64,000 nucleotides of DNA from the NCBI RefSeq assembly GCF_001507435.1, contig NZ_LMWH01000139.1, positions 62,001 through 126,000 on the forward strand. The letters are read 5' to 3'. The notes beneath the pieces are model-generated. The model was not told where the DNA came from and did not search any database. It saw only the letters and a program-made list of their open reading frames with translations. The position numbers and the translations under genes are program-made. This DNA is from Streptomyces sp. NRRL F-5122. Its GTDB lineage: Bacteria; Actinomycetota; Actinomycetes; Streptomycetales; Streptomycetaceae. This document shows positions 24,979-34,241 of this stretch, piece after piece. Position 1 is the first letter of the stretch, and every line of letters starts with the position of its first letter.

Positions 24979-26136
24979 GTGACCGAAACGGTCGTCAGCA
25001 CAGCGAAACAGCAATCCGCCGTGGCCGCCCGTCCCGAAGAGCGGCGCGTCACGCCCGCACAGCCGAAGGCGAAGAGGTCCGGTGGCCGCCTGCGCGCCCT
25101 CGACGGGCTGCGGCTGGTGGCCGCGCTGATGGTTGCTCTGTATCACTACGGGGGACGCGGCGGCGAGATCACCGCCGCGTGGGGCACGTCACCGAAGACG
25201 CAGTTCCCCGTGCTGCACTCGTGGTTTTCCTATGGCTGCCTCGGCGTCCAGGTCTTTTTCGTGATCAGCGGCTTCGTCATATGCATGAGCGGCTGGGGAC
25301 GCCCCCTCCGCTCGTTCTTCGCCTCCCGGGCGTCACGCCTGCTGCCCGCCTACTGGGCGGCGGTCCTCCTCGTGACGTTCGCGTTTGCCCTGCCGACGGT
25401 CGCCTACAAGGCGCTGTCGCCCAGTGACGTGCTGGTGAACCTGACGATGCTCCAGATGCCGCTCGGCGTCGACCGGGTCCTCGGTGTGTGCTGGACGCTG
25501 TGGGCGGAGGTCCGCTTCTACGCCCTGTTCGCGCTGTGCATCGTGCTGCCGGGCGCCAGCCGCCGGCGCGTGATCCTCTTCTGCGCCGGCTGGACCCTGG
25601 CGGCCGCGATCACCCAGTCGTCCAAGGACGCACTGCTGAACGTGATCCTGATGCCCGAGTACGCGCCCTTCTTCATCGGCGGTGTCGGCCTGTACCTGGT
25701 GCACCGCAACCGCAAGGACGCCTACGCCTGGGGCATCGTGGCCGTGAACTTCCTGATCGGGCAGCACTACGCGGTGCGGGACCTGTGGAACGCCTCGGAC
25801 CCGAACGCCTTCGCCCACCGCACCTCCCTCGGCATCACGCTGATCGTCGCCTTCGGCTTCGTGGCGGTCGCGGCGATCGCGCTGGGCTGGCTGGACTGGG
25901 CGAACTGGCGCTGGCTGACGGTCGCCGGCGCACTGACCTACCCCTTCTACCTGGTCCACGAGCACCTCGGCTGGGTCGTCGTCAGGACGCTGCACCGGAG
26001 CCTGCACATCCCGTCGTACGCCACCTTCCTGCTGACGATCGCCTCGATGCTGCTGCTGGCGTGGCTGCTGAACCGCTACATCGAGAACTGGCTGACGCCG
26101 AAGCTGCGCGCCGCGTTGTCGAAGCCGCTGGCGTAG
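24979..26136 (+). CDS. Acyltransferase-3 family membrane protein (OafA-like)
   Basis: The 385-residue integral membrane protein has about ten helices. The N-terminal signature LRALDGLRLVAALMVALYHY, with its catalytic-type His, and GCLGVQVFFVISGFVI identify the acyltransferase-3 family, which moves acetyl or other acyl groups across the membrane onto surface sugars. In this locus it probably O-acylates the glycopolymer. I chose the GTG at 24979 because AAGGGG lies six bases upstream; a GTG at 24937 would add 14 residues. It is transcribed away from the GT29 operon and ends at a long perfect hairpin. Confidence 0.88.
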   Translation: MTETVVSTAKQQSAVAARPEERRVTPAQPKAKRSGGRLRALDGLRLVAALMVALYHYGGRGGEITAAWGTSPKTQFPVLHSWFSYGCLGVQVFFVISGFVICMSGWGRPLRSFFASRASRLLPAYWAAVLLVTFAFALPTVAYKALSPSDVLVNLTMLQMPLGVDRVLGVCWTLWAEVRFYALFALCIVLPGASRRRVILFCAGWTLAAAITQSSKDALLNVILMPEYAPFFIGGVGLYLVHRNRKDAYAWGIVAVNFLIGQHYAVRDLWNASDPNAFAHRTSLGITLIVAFGFVAVAAIALGWLDWANWRWLTVAGALTYPFYLVHEHLGWVVVRTLHRSLHIPSYATFLLTIASMLLLAWLLNRYIENWLTPKLRAALSKPLA

Positions 26137-26151
26137 CCGCCCGCCCCGCCC

Positions 26152-26190
26152 GACGTGAGGGGCACCCCGCCACGGGGTGCCCCTCACGTC
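26152..26190. terminator. Bidirectional terminator between convergent genes
   Basis: An 18-bp perfect stem (26152-26169 with 26173-26190, arms beginning GACGTGAGGGGC) has a three-base loop. It lies between the acyltransferase gene and the convergent TetR gene and should stop both. It also marks the right end of the glycopolymer locus. Confidence 0.85.
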
Positions 26191-26192
26191 GT

Positions 26193-26870
26193 TCAGCGAC
26201 CGGTGCCGTCCGCCTCGCCCCGAAGGGTGAGCCCGATGCCCTCGATCACCGCCCTGAGTCCGGCCTCGAAGCCCTGGCCGTGCTCCTGGAACATCTCGCG
26301 GCCCGCCTCCGCCGCCAGCGGGTAGGCCGCCAGGCGCTCGGCGCGGGCGTCGAGGTCGTAGCCCTCCGCACCGGAGGCCGGGTCGGGCCCCATGGCCTGC
26401 TCCTCGATGACGTAGCCGATCGTGTAGCTGTACGCCGTGAACCAGGCGCGCGCCGCGCCGCCCGGGGTGAATCCGGCCCCGGTGAGCAGGCGCAGATTCG
26501 CCTCCATCGGCTCGGCGTAGGACATGTCCGTGAACCGCGTGCCCGCGTAGACCTTGGCACCGTCCCGATAGCGCAGCAGATGCTCGCGCAGAGCGCTCAT
26601 CCGCTGGAAGAACACATCCCGCCACGCCAGGTCCGGCGCGTCCGGCTGCGCGGCGAAACCGTCGGACATGCGCCGCAGCATCTCCGTCGCCATCTCGTCC
26701 AGCAGCGCCTGCTTGTTCTTGAAGTGCCAGTACAGGGCGGGCGCCTGCACGTTCAGCTCCTTGGCGATGGCGCGGAGCGTCAGGCCCTCGAGCCCCACCT
26801 CGTTGAGCAGCCCCAGGGCCGCCTCCGCCACCTGCCTTCTGTCCAGTTTCGGACCTCTCTGCGCAGCCAC
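26193..26870 (-). CDS. TetR-family repressor (TetR_C_1-like) beside a flavin monooxygenase
   Basis: The 225-residue regulator has a TetR DNA-binding domain: AALGLLNEVGLEGLTLRAIAKELNVQAPALYWHFKNK, read as separate helices with the recognition helix at QAPALYWHF. The C-terminal half is of the TetracyclineR class, which bends around planar ligands. The GTG start is leaderless: TAAACT (26883-26878) ends seven bases upstream. Two palindromes in the divergent promoter region are the likely operators. It probably represses itself and the adjacent monooxygenase until a substrate-like compound arrives; the ligand is unknown. Confidence 0.85.
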   Translation of the reverse strand: MAAQRGPKLDRRQVAEAALGLLNEVGLEGLTLRAIAKELNVQAPALYWHFKNKQALLDEMATEMLRRMSDGFAAQPDAPDLAWRDVFFQRMSALREHLLRYRDGAKVYAGTRFTDMSYAEPMEANLRLLTGAGFTPGGAARAWFTAYSYTIGYVIEEQAMGPDPASGAEGYDLDARAERLAAYPLAAEAGREMFQEHGQGFEAGLRAVIEGIGLTLRGEADGTGR

Positions 26871-26940
26871 GCTTGACAGTTTAACGCCGTTAAGGACACG
26901 CTTGCGGACAACGCAACTTAACAACGTTAAGGAGGCAGCC
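26871..26940. promoter_or_regulatory. Divergent promoter region with two TetR-type operators
   Basis: TTAACGCCGTTAA (26881-26893) and TTAACAACGTTAA (26918-26930) share outer arms and are centred 37 bp apart. The first overlaps the -10 of the tetR gene, and the second abuts the GGAGG ribosome-binding site of the monooxygenase. A dimer on each would shut both promoters. Confidence 0.7.
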
Positions 26941-28350
26941 ATGGACACCGAGAGCACCGAGGTCGCCGTCGTCGGCGCCGGGCCCACCGGGCTCGCGCTC
27001 GCGGTCGACCTCGCCCGGCGTGGCGTGGACGCCGTGGTCCTCGAGCGCGCAGAAGCCCTCTTCCCCGGTTCCCGGGGCAAGGGCATCCAGCCGCGCACGA
27101 TGGAGGTCCTCGACGACCTCGGCGTGCTCGACGCGATCCGTGCGGCGGGCGGCCCCTATCCGGTCGGGATGATCTGGCAGGACGGCCACCGGACGGGCGA
27201 GCACCGGATGTTCGAGCCGGCCGAGGCGAGCGAGGACGCGCCGTACAACGAGCCGTGGATGGTGCCGCAGTGGCGGACCCAGGAGATCCTGCACGCCCGC
27301 CTGGAGGAGCTGGGCGGACGGGTCGCCTTCGGCCGGGAGGTCGTCGGCCTCGAACAGCACCCGGCCGGGGTGAGCGCGCATCTCGCCTCCGGAGCCCCGG
27401 TGCGCGCCCGATACGTCGTCGCGGCCGACGGCGGGCGGTCGGCCGTGCGCCGGGCGCTCGGCATCGGCATGACCGGCGAGGCCGTCGACCCGAACCCGAC
27501 CCTTGTGGCGGACGTGCGCGTAAGCGGCCTGGACCGCGACAACTGGCACATCTTCCCGCCCGGTGCCGACGGCGAGGGGTTCCTCGCCCTCTGTCCGCTG
27601 GCACGCACCGAGGACTTCCAACTCGTCGCGCGGTTCCCGGAGGCCACGACGCCCGACCTGTCCCTCGACGGCATCCGCAAGGTCGTGGCCGCCCGATCCC
27701 ATCTCGCCCCCGAGGACGTGACCGAGGTGCGCTGGGCCTCGGACTTCCGGCCGCGGGCGGCCCTCGCGGACCGGTTCCGCGAGGGGCGGGTCTTCCTCGC
27801 CGGTGACGCGGCCCACATCCACTCGCCGGCGGGCGGCCAGGGTCTGAACACCAGCGTCCAGGACGCCTACAACCTGGGCTGGAAGCTGGGAGCCGTGCTG
27901 CGGGACGGTGCGGCGCAGTCGCTTCTGGACAGCTACGAGGAGGAACGGCGGCCCGTCGCGGCGGACGTCCTCGGTCTGTCCACGCGCGTGCACCGCGGCG
28001 AGACAAGGCGGGGCGAGGCGACCCGGCAGCTCGGGATCGGGTACCGGGATTCGCCGCTCACGGCGGAGACCCGGAGGGCCCCGGGCCGGGTCCGGGCGGG
28101 CGACCGCGCACCGGACGCGACGGTGGACGGCGTGCGGCTCTTCGACGCCTTCCGCGGCCCGCACTGGACGCTGCTGGCCCTCGGTACGCCGGCGCCGGCG
28201 ACCCCGGAACGGGTGCGGGTGGTCCACGGCCCGGCCCACGGGTCCTACGGGACCGGCCTGTTCCTGGTCCGGCCCGACGGTCACGTCGGCTGGGGCGGCG
28301 ACTCGGCGGACGGACTCGCGGACTACCTCACGCGGTTCGGCCTGCGGTAG
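26941..28350 (+). CDS. FAD-dependent aromatic-ring monooxygenase
   Basis: The 469-residue flavoprotein belongs to the p-hydroxybenzoate hydroxylase superfamily. It has the FAD loop VVGAGPTGLALAVDLARRG near residue 9, the DG motif VVAADGGRSAVRR near 160, and the GD motif FLAGDAAHIHSPAGGQGLN near 283. A C-terminal thioredoxin-like domain, as in polyketide and phenol hydroxylases, follows from about 380. These enzymes hydroxylate or inactivate aromatic compounds, including tetracyclines and rifamycins. Control by a TetR_C_1-type repressor suggests detoxification, but it could be catabolic. The ATG has GGAGG directly upstream. The stop lies seven bases from the convergent LysE gene. Confidence 0.85.
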   Translation: MDTESTEVAVVGAGPTGLALAVDLARRGVDAVVLERAEALFPGSRGKGIQPRTMEVLDDLGVLDAIRAAGGPYPVGMIWQDGHRTGEHRMFEPAEASEDAPYNEPWMVPQWRTQEILHARLEELGGRVAFGREVVGLEQHPAGVSAHLASGAPVRARYVVAADGGRSAVRRALGIGMTGEAVDPNPTLVADVRVSGLDRDNWHIFPPGADGEGFLALCPLARTEDFQLVARFPEATTPDLSLDGIRKVVAARSHLAPEDVTEVRWASDFRPRAALADRFREGRVFLAGDAAHIHSPAGGQGLNTSVQDAYNLGWKLGAVLRDGAAQSLLDSYEEERRPVAADVLGLSTRVHRGETRRGEATRQLGIGYRDSPLTAETRRAPGRVRAGDRAPDATVDGVRLFDAFRGPHWTLLALGTPAPATPERVRVVHGPAHGSYGTGLFLVRPDGHVGWGGDSADGLADYLTRFGLR

Positions 28351-28357
28351 CCGGCGG

Positions 28358-29011
28358 CTACGCGCTCGCGAGCGACAGCTTCACCGCGAAGCCGAGGAAG
28401 AGGGCGCCCGCGGCGGAAGTGGCCCCCGCCGACAGCCGCTTGCGGCGACGGAAGGCATCCGCGAGTCGTGTGCCGCTGAAGATCAGGGCGCTGAGGTAGA
28501 GGCAGCTGGCGAGCTGGGCAAAGGCGCCGAGCACCACGAAGGAGAGCGCCGGATAGGCGTACCCGGGATCGACGAACTGCACGAAGAAGGCGACGAAGAA
28601 CAGGATCGCCTTGGGGTTGAACAGGCTGACGACGAACGCCCGGCGGTAAGGCCGCTCCTCGGCGGCGGTGGCCGTCACGGCCTGTTCCGGCACGTCCCTC
28701 TCGCGTCGCGTCCGCCACATCCCCCAGGCGGTACGGAGCATTCCGAAGGCGAGCCATGTCAGATAGCCGGCGCCCGCGTACTTCACGATCCCGAACAGCA
28801 CGGCGTTCGCCTGGAGCAGCGAGGCGACTCCGGCCGCGGACAGCGTCATCAGCACGGTGTCCCCGCACCAGACGCCGGCCGCCGCGGTGTACCCGGCCCG
28901 CACACCGCGCCGGGCGGCGACGGAGAGCACGTACAGGGAGTTGGGCCCGGGGAGCAGGACGATGAGGACGAGTCCCGCCAGGTAGGTGGGGAGATCGATG
29001 ACGCCGAACAT
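28358..29011 (-). CDS. LysE/LeuE-family amino-acid exporter
   Basis: The 217-residue membrane protein has six helices and the family signature LVLIVLLPGPNSLYVLSVAARRGVRAG at its start, with the conserved PGPN turn. The central FNPKAILFFVAFFVQFVDP is also diagnostic. Family members export amino acids or derivatives such as homoserine lactones by proton exchange; the substrate here is not predictable. The ATG lacks a clear ribosome-binding site. A much longer reading upstream only mirrors the mutase gene. It may be expressed on its own, because a terminator for the upstream mutase lies at 29106-29148. Confidence 0.85.
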   Translation of the reverse strand: MFGVIDLPTYLAGLVLIVLLPGPNSLYVLSVAARRGVRAGYTAAAGVWCGDTVLMTLSAAGVASLLQANAVLFGIVKYAGAGYLTWLAFGMLRTAWGMWRTRRERDVPEQAVTATAAEERPYRRAFVVSLFNPKAILFFVAFFVQFVDPGYAYPALSFVVLGAFAQLASCLYLSALIFSGTRLADAFRRRKRLSAGATSAAGALFLGFAVKLSLASA

Positions 29012-29105
29012 GGAAGGAGTGTCGCACGGGGGTACGACACTCGGCTTTCGGATTTCGCAGGACGAGACGGACGGGTCGGTCGTCGCCGCCCGGCAGGACG
29101 CCTGC

Positions 29106-29148
29106 GGCCGGGGGGACGGACGTGCTCGGGCCGTCCGTCCCCCCGGCC
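29106..29148 (-). terminator. Terminator after the acyl-CoA mutase gene
   Basis: A perfect 16-bp stem (29106-29121 with 29133-29148, arms beginning GGCCGGGGGGAC) has an 11-base loop and starts 25 bases after the mutase stop. No U-tract follows. Confidence 0.75.
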
Positions 29149-29172
29149 GGCGCTGCGGACCGGTCGCCCGGC

Positions 29173-30753
<1,581 letters not shown>

Positions 30754-30804
30754 GGTGTGTGCCTCCGCGTTGCTACTTGTCCCGGCGTGATGGCCCGGCC
30801 TCGT

Positions 30805-30816
30805 TACTCGCCAGTA
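30805..30816. promoter_or_regulatory. Possible operator upstream of the mutase
   Basis: TACTCGCCAGTA has 4-bp inverted arms (TACT and AGTA) and lies 52-63 bases upstream of the mutase ATG. TetR-type regulators of acyl-CoA genes in actinobacteria use sites of this general form. The short arms make chance a real alternative. Confidence 0.3.
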
Positions 30817-30983
30817 CGGCCGACCTCGCGACGGACTGTAGCGGCGGGCGTGCGACCGGTGGAGTACCGCACGCTGGGACCTTGCTCACAACCATGCCCC
30901 GTAGTTCGACGGCGGTCACGCGCGGGGAACATCTCAAGGGACACGACCGGCCCATGAGGACCGGTGAGACGACGGGGGTTCAG

Positions 30984-31814
30984 ATGCGTACCAAGGGCAT
31001 GGGCCGAACGCTGATCGCAGTCGCCACGGGCGTGGCGCTCGCCGCTCTCACCGGGTGCGTCGCGCAGCCCGTGGACGCGAAGAACGGCGGCGGCAGGCAC
31101 CGCTCTCCGGTGCACATCGAGATCTCGCACACCCCCTCGGGCACGGGCGCGACGAGCGCCGCGCCCACCCCGAAGCCCTCCCCCGCGGTCCTGTGGGCAC
31201 CCGGCGCCACCGGCCCGGGTGTGCGTGAACTCCAGGCACGGCTGCGCCAGGTCGCCTGGCTGTTCGACGGTCCGACGGGGACCTACGACGACCTCACCGA
31301 GAACGCCGTCAGGGGCTTCCAGGGCAAGCGCGGACTGCCGCGCACCGGACGCGTGGACTCGGTCACCTGGCAGCGGCTGCTGAAGATGACGCACGAGCCC
31401 GGCAAGTGGGAGCTGTACCTGATGGGCGGACAGCCGGCCGCCGCGCCGGACGCGCGCTGCATGACGGGCAGGGTGCTGTGCATCAGCAAGACGAGCCGGA
31501 CGTTGCGCTGGATGGTCGACGGACGCACGGTCTCGACCATGGCGGTACGGTTCGGCGCGCAGTACACGCCGACCAGGGAGGGCGTGTTCCACATCTACTG
31601 GAAGTCGCGGTACCACGTGTCCACGCTCTACCACTCGCCCATGCCGTACGCGATGTTCTTCAGCGGTGGCCAGGCGGTGCACTACTCGGCCGACTTCGCG
31701 GCGCGCGGATACGCGGGAGGTTCGCACGGCTGTGTGAACGTACGGGACGAGGCGGCGATCTCGGCGCTGTTCGCCGGGGCGAGGACCGGGGACAAGGTCG
31801 TCGTCTACTGGTGA
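30984..31814 (+). CDS. L,D-transpeptidase lipoprotein with peptidoglycan-binding domain
   Basis: The 276-residue lipoprotein has a signal peptide ending in the lipobox LTGC (Cys near residue 24). A Pro/Thr/Ser-rich spacer follows, then a PG_binding_1 domain (about 70-130, with GVRELQARLRQ and DSVTWQRLL), then a YkuD catalytic domain. The active-site motif SHGCVNV near the C terminus holds the nucleophile Cys. It would form 3-3 cross-links in peptidoglycan or attach polymers outside the membrane. The ATG at 30984 has a G-rich stretch upstream; an ATG at 30954 is possible. It is divergent from the mutase and followed by a strong hairpin. Confidence 0.9.
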   Translation: MRTKGMGRTLIAVATGVALAALTGCVAQPVDAKNGGGRHRSPVHIEISHTPSGTGATSAAPTPKPSPAVLWAPGATGPGVRELQARLRQVAWLFDGPTGTYDDLTENAVRGFQGKRGLPRTGRVDSVTWQRLLKMTHEPGKWELYLMGGQPAAAPDARCMTGRVLCISKTSRTLRWMVDGRTVSTMAVRFGAQYTPTREGVFHIYWKSRYHVSTLYHSPMPYAMFFSGGQAVHYSADFAARGYAGGSHGCVNVRDEAAISALFAGARTGDKVVVYW

Positions 31815-31837
31815 GAGCGGCCTCGAGGCGGGTGCGG

Positions 31838-31876
31838 GGCGCGGGCGGGACCGGGGGAACGTGTCCCGCCCGCGCC
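31838..31876 (+). terminator. Terminator after the L,D-transpeptidase
   Basis: A perfect 14-bp stem (31838-31851 with 31863-31876, arms beginning GGCGCGGGCGGG) has an 11-base loop, 24 bases after the stop. The remaining 190 bases up to the convergent gene show no other feature except an AGTGTCACA at about 31971. Confidence 0.75.
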
Positions 31877-32067
31877 GATGTGCACCGAGCCGTGGGTACG
31901 GGGGGAACCCCGGCTCTGTGCGACGGCCGATGACCAGTCGGCTCACTCAGTACTGCGCCGGGTCGGCCGAAAGTGTCACACCCGCCGTGGGAGAGGTTCG
32001 AGAGCCCGCCCCGCCGCGGGCCGAGGAGGGCGCGGGGCCGCACCACCCCCTGACGCCGTGCGACGGG

Positions 32068-33108
32068 TCAGTGTGACGCTTCGGTGGCCGGCGCGCTGTG
32101 CGTCGGGCTCGGCGACGGCGTCCCGTCCGAAGGAGCCGGGACGCGGGGTGTCGCCGGCGGGAAGGGTGCCAGACCGATGTCCGGGCCTATGTGTCCCTCG
32201 CCGTCACCGTCGTGGTCGTCGCCCTGGTCACCACCGCCTTCGCCGTGGTGGCCGTGGCCGTCGCCGTCCCTGCCGGGGCCGCGGATGTCGCCGTCCCGGC
32301 CGCTCCCGGCGCCGAGCACACCCTTGCAGAACGTCTTCACCCGGCCGCTGCCACCGGCCGCGTCCTCGAGACTGCGCATCCGCCGGGTGCCCAGTTCCCT
32401 GCCGTCGGCCACGGCGCGGCAGGAGGAGCGCACGCCGATCCACCACTCACCGCCCCGCCCCGCGGCGCCGTTGCCGGAAGAGCGCGGCCGCCCGGTCGCG
32501 GCGGCACCGGCGTCCACCTCGTCCTGCGACGAAGTGCCCTGCGCGGGCGCGCCGTTCGTCTCCGTGGGCGTCGGTGATGTGGAACCGCGGGTCTGCGTCC
32601 CCTCGGGCGTGGGGGTGAGCAGCGGCATCGGCGGGGTCGCGGCCGCCGACACGGACGCGGCGGGACGCGGTTCGTGGAACGGCGTGGGCAGCGCTCCGGT
32701 TCCGGCCGCCACCGCGGCCCCGCCGATCATCCCGGCGGCCACCACCCCGGCCAGCGCGAAGCGCACGGGGCGCCATCGCCGGGCCTGCCGCCCGTCCGCG
32801 ACCGGCCGCCCGAGACGCACCAGTCCGGCGTCGCCGGAGGGGGCCGCGGAGCGCCCGGAAGCCGGCCCCCCGACGCCCGTGCGCTCACCGTGGCGGGCCG
32901 TGCAAGCCGCTCTGAAAGCGGCCACGGCCGAGGCCTCCCCGGGCAGTTCGTCGCTGGTCGGCAGGGGTGGGGCGGCGAGTTCGGAGAGGGTCTCGGCAAT
33001 CCTCGCGGCGTGTGCACGCGCAACGTCGTCGACGGCGTCCAGCGGCTCTCCGCGCAGCAGACGCTCCGCCGCGTCACTGTCCAGCCACCTGTACTGCTCG
33101 TCGGCCAT
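32068..33108 (-). CDS. Membrane protein paired with an ECF sigma factor, probable anti-sigma (pair 1)
   Basis: The 346-residue protein has a cytoplasmic N-terminal domain (about 1-110, MADEQYRWLDSDAAERLLRGEP), one membrane helix at about 115-137 (FALAGVVAAGMIGGAAVAAG) and an extracellular part. Outside it has a Pro/Thr-rich stretch, a conserved CRAVADGRELGTRRMRSLEDAAGG region ending in FCKG, and a Gly/Asp/His-rich tail at about 280-315. The layout is that of an anti-sigma factor with an external sensor. Its start overlaps the sigma stop (GTGATG/TGATG), so production is coupled. It is a paralogue of the protein at 34242..35009. The His/Asp-rich tail could bind metal; this is inference. Confidence 0.7.
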   Translation of the reverse strand: MADEQYRWLDSDAAERLLRGEPLDAVDDVARAHAARIAETLSELAAPPLPTSDELPGEASAVAAFRAACTARHGERTGVGGPASGRSAAPSGDAGLVRLGRPVADGRQARRWRPVRFALAGVVAAGMIGGAAVAAGTGALPTPFHEPRPAASVSAAATPPMPLLTPTPEGTQTRGSTSPTPTETNGAPAQGTSSQDEVDAGAAATGRPRSSGNGAAGRGGEWWIGVRSSCRAVADGRELGTRRMRSLEDAAGGSGRVKTFCKGVLGAGSGRDGDIRGPGRDGDGHGHHGEGGGDQGDDHDGDGEGHIGPDIGLAPFPPATPRVPAPSDGTPSPSPTHSAPATEASH

Positions 33109-33839
33109 CACATGTCCTTCTGCGTCCGCGAACGCATATGCGTCACACCGCCGGACGCCACCGTGCGCCGGTGCGCCTCTCGTGGGGGAGGCAGGGCGCC
33201 GAGTCCGCCCGCCGATTCCGGATCCGCCTCCGCACCCTGACCAAGCAGTTCCGCAAGGCGTTTGAGACCGCGGTGGGCTGCCGTACGGACCGCCCCGGGA
33301 CGCTTTCCGAGCGTCTCGGCGGCGCTCTTGGCGTCGAGGCCCACGACCACCCGCAGTACGACGGCCTCCGCCTGGTCCTGCGGGAGCTGGGCTATGAGGG
33401 AGAGGGTGTGTCCGGTGGCCAGCGCCTCCATGGCCTCACCGGCCGTGTCCGACTCCGAGGGCTTCCCGGTCAGTTCCGTCTCGTCGCCGCCGATCGCGGG
33501 CCGGCGACCGCGCATGCGTATGTGATCGAGCGCGCGGTTGCGGGCTATCCGGGCCGTCCAGCCGCGGAACCGGTCGGCGTCCCCGCTGAACCGCTCGAGG
33601 TCGCGTGCGATCTGGAGCCATGCCTCCGAGGTGACGTCCTCGGCGTCCGGGTCGCCGACCAGTGTCCGCACGTATCCGAACAGACGCGGATGGACGGCGC
33701 GGTACACGGTCCGGAACGCGGTCTCGTCCCCCGACTGTGCCGCAAGCACCGCGGCCGTCAGCTCCGCGTCGTCCCCCAGCACCTCGAACTGCCCCTCTGT
33801 CCGCCTGCGCCGACGCCGCATCCGCGGGCCGGGTCTCAC
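33108..33839 (-). CDS. ECF-type RNA polymerase sigma factor (pair 1)
   Basis: The 243-residue sigma factor has region 2 (FRTVYRAVHPRLFGYVRTLVG, DAEDVTSEAWLQIARDLERF, FRGWTARIARNRALDHIR) and region 4 (LPQDQAEAVVLRVVVGLDAKSAAETLGKRPGAVRTAAHRGLKRL, given here as a continuous region in about 150-200). A C-terminal extension of about 40 residues follows. The start is uncertain: GTG at 33839 or ATG at 33821, since homology begins just after. The 33840-33989 part of the frame is not conserved-looking. It is coupled to the downstream membrane protein. Region 2 and region 4 are strongly similar to the second sigma factor at 35107..35739. Confidence 0.85.
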   Translation of the reverse strand: MRPGPRMRRRRRRTEGQFEVLGDDAELTAAVLAAQSGDETAFRTVYRAVHPRLFGYVRTLVGDPDAEDVTSEAWLQIARDLERFSGDADRFRGWTARIARNRALDHIRMRGRRPAIGGDETELTGKPSESDTAGEAMEALATGHTLSLIAQLPQDQAEAVVLRVVVGLDAKSAAETLGKRPGAVRTAAHRGLKRLAELLGQGAEADPESAGGLGALPPPREAHRRTVASGGVTHMRSRTQKDM

Positions 33840-33955
33840 CGTCGTGATTCCGTCGTTGAAAGCGGTTTGAGGCCGCTCGTGGTCTGCGGCGGTTGCATCA
33901 CCCGTTTTGCTGATCGTCCGCGGTCGGCGCGATGGGCACGTTACGGCTTGAAACC

Positions 33956-33985
33956 GTTCTACGTCCACGTCCGTACAACGTGCAA
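33956..33985 (-). promoter_or_regulatory. Candidate promoter of ECF sigma gene (pair 1)
   Basis: On the minus strand TTGCAC (33985-33980) and TAGAAC (33961-33956) are separated by 18 bases, a fair housekeeping-type match. It would give a leader of about 110 bases before the GTG at 33839. Confidence 0.4.
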
Positions 33986-34042
33986 CCAACCCGTGACGCG
34001 GTGGGGTGTGACAGAAAACGCATCCACGACGCTGTAGGGAGT

Positions 34043-34113
34043 ACGGGCCGCCGCGCGGCCCGTGCCGCGCGACGGCCGGGGCCTCTCCTGTGGGGGGTGG
34101 CGGCCCCGGCCGT
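34043..34113 (-). terminator. Two hairpins after the second anti-sigma-like gene
   Basis: A 12-bp stem (34072-34083 with 34102-34113, arm ACGGCCGGGGCC) lies 129 bases after the stop at 34242. A 9-bp stem with a three-base loop (34043-34051 with 34055-34063, arm ACGGGCCGC) lies beyond it. The distance from the stop leaves some doubt. Confidence 0.5.
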
Positions 34114-34241
34114 TGCCCAGGCGGTGCACTCGCGGGGCCGGGGGGGTCGACCGCACACCACTGGGAACACTCGGATGCTCGTACGTCCCGCGGGGCGAAA
34201 GGGGTTACCGGGTGCTCGGGGCCGCGACTCCCCGGACGACG

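Larger units (their letters stand above)
33840..34241. other. Intergenic region between the two sigma/anti-sigma pairs
   Basis: This 402-base stretch holds no credible gene. It contains a promoter candidate at 33956-33985 for the first sigma gene, a TGTGACA at about 34010, and two hairpins at 34043-34113 serving as the end of the second pair. Nothing else stands out. Confidence 0.6.
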
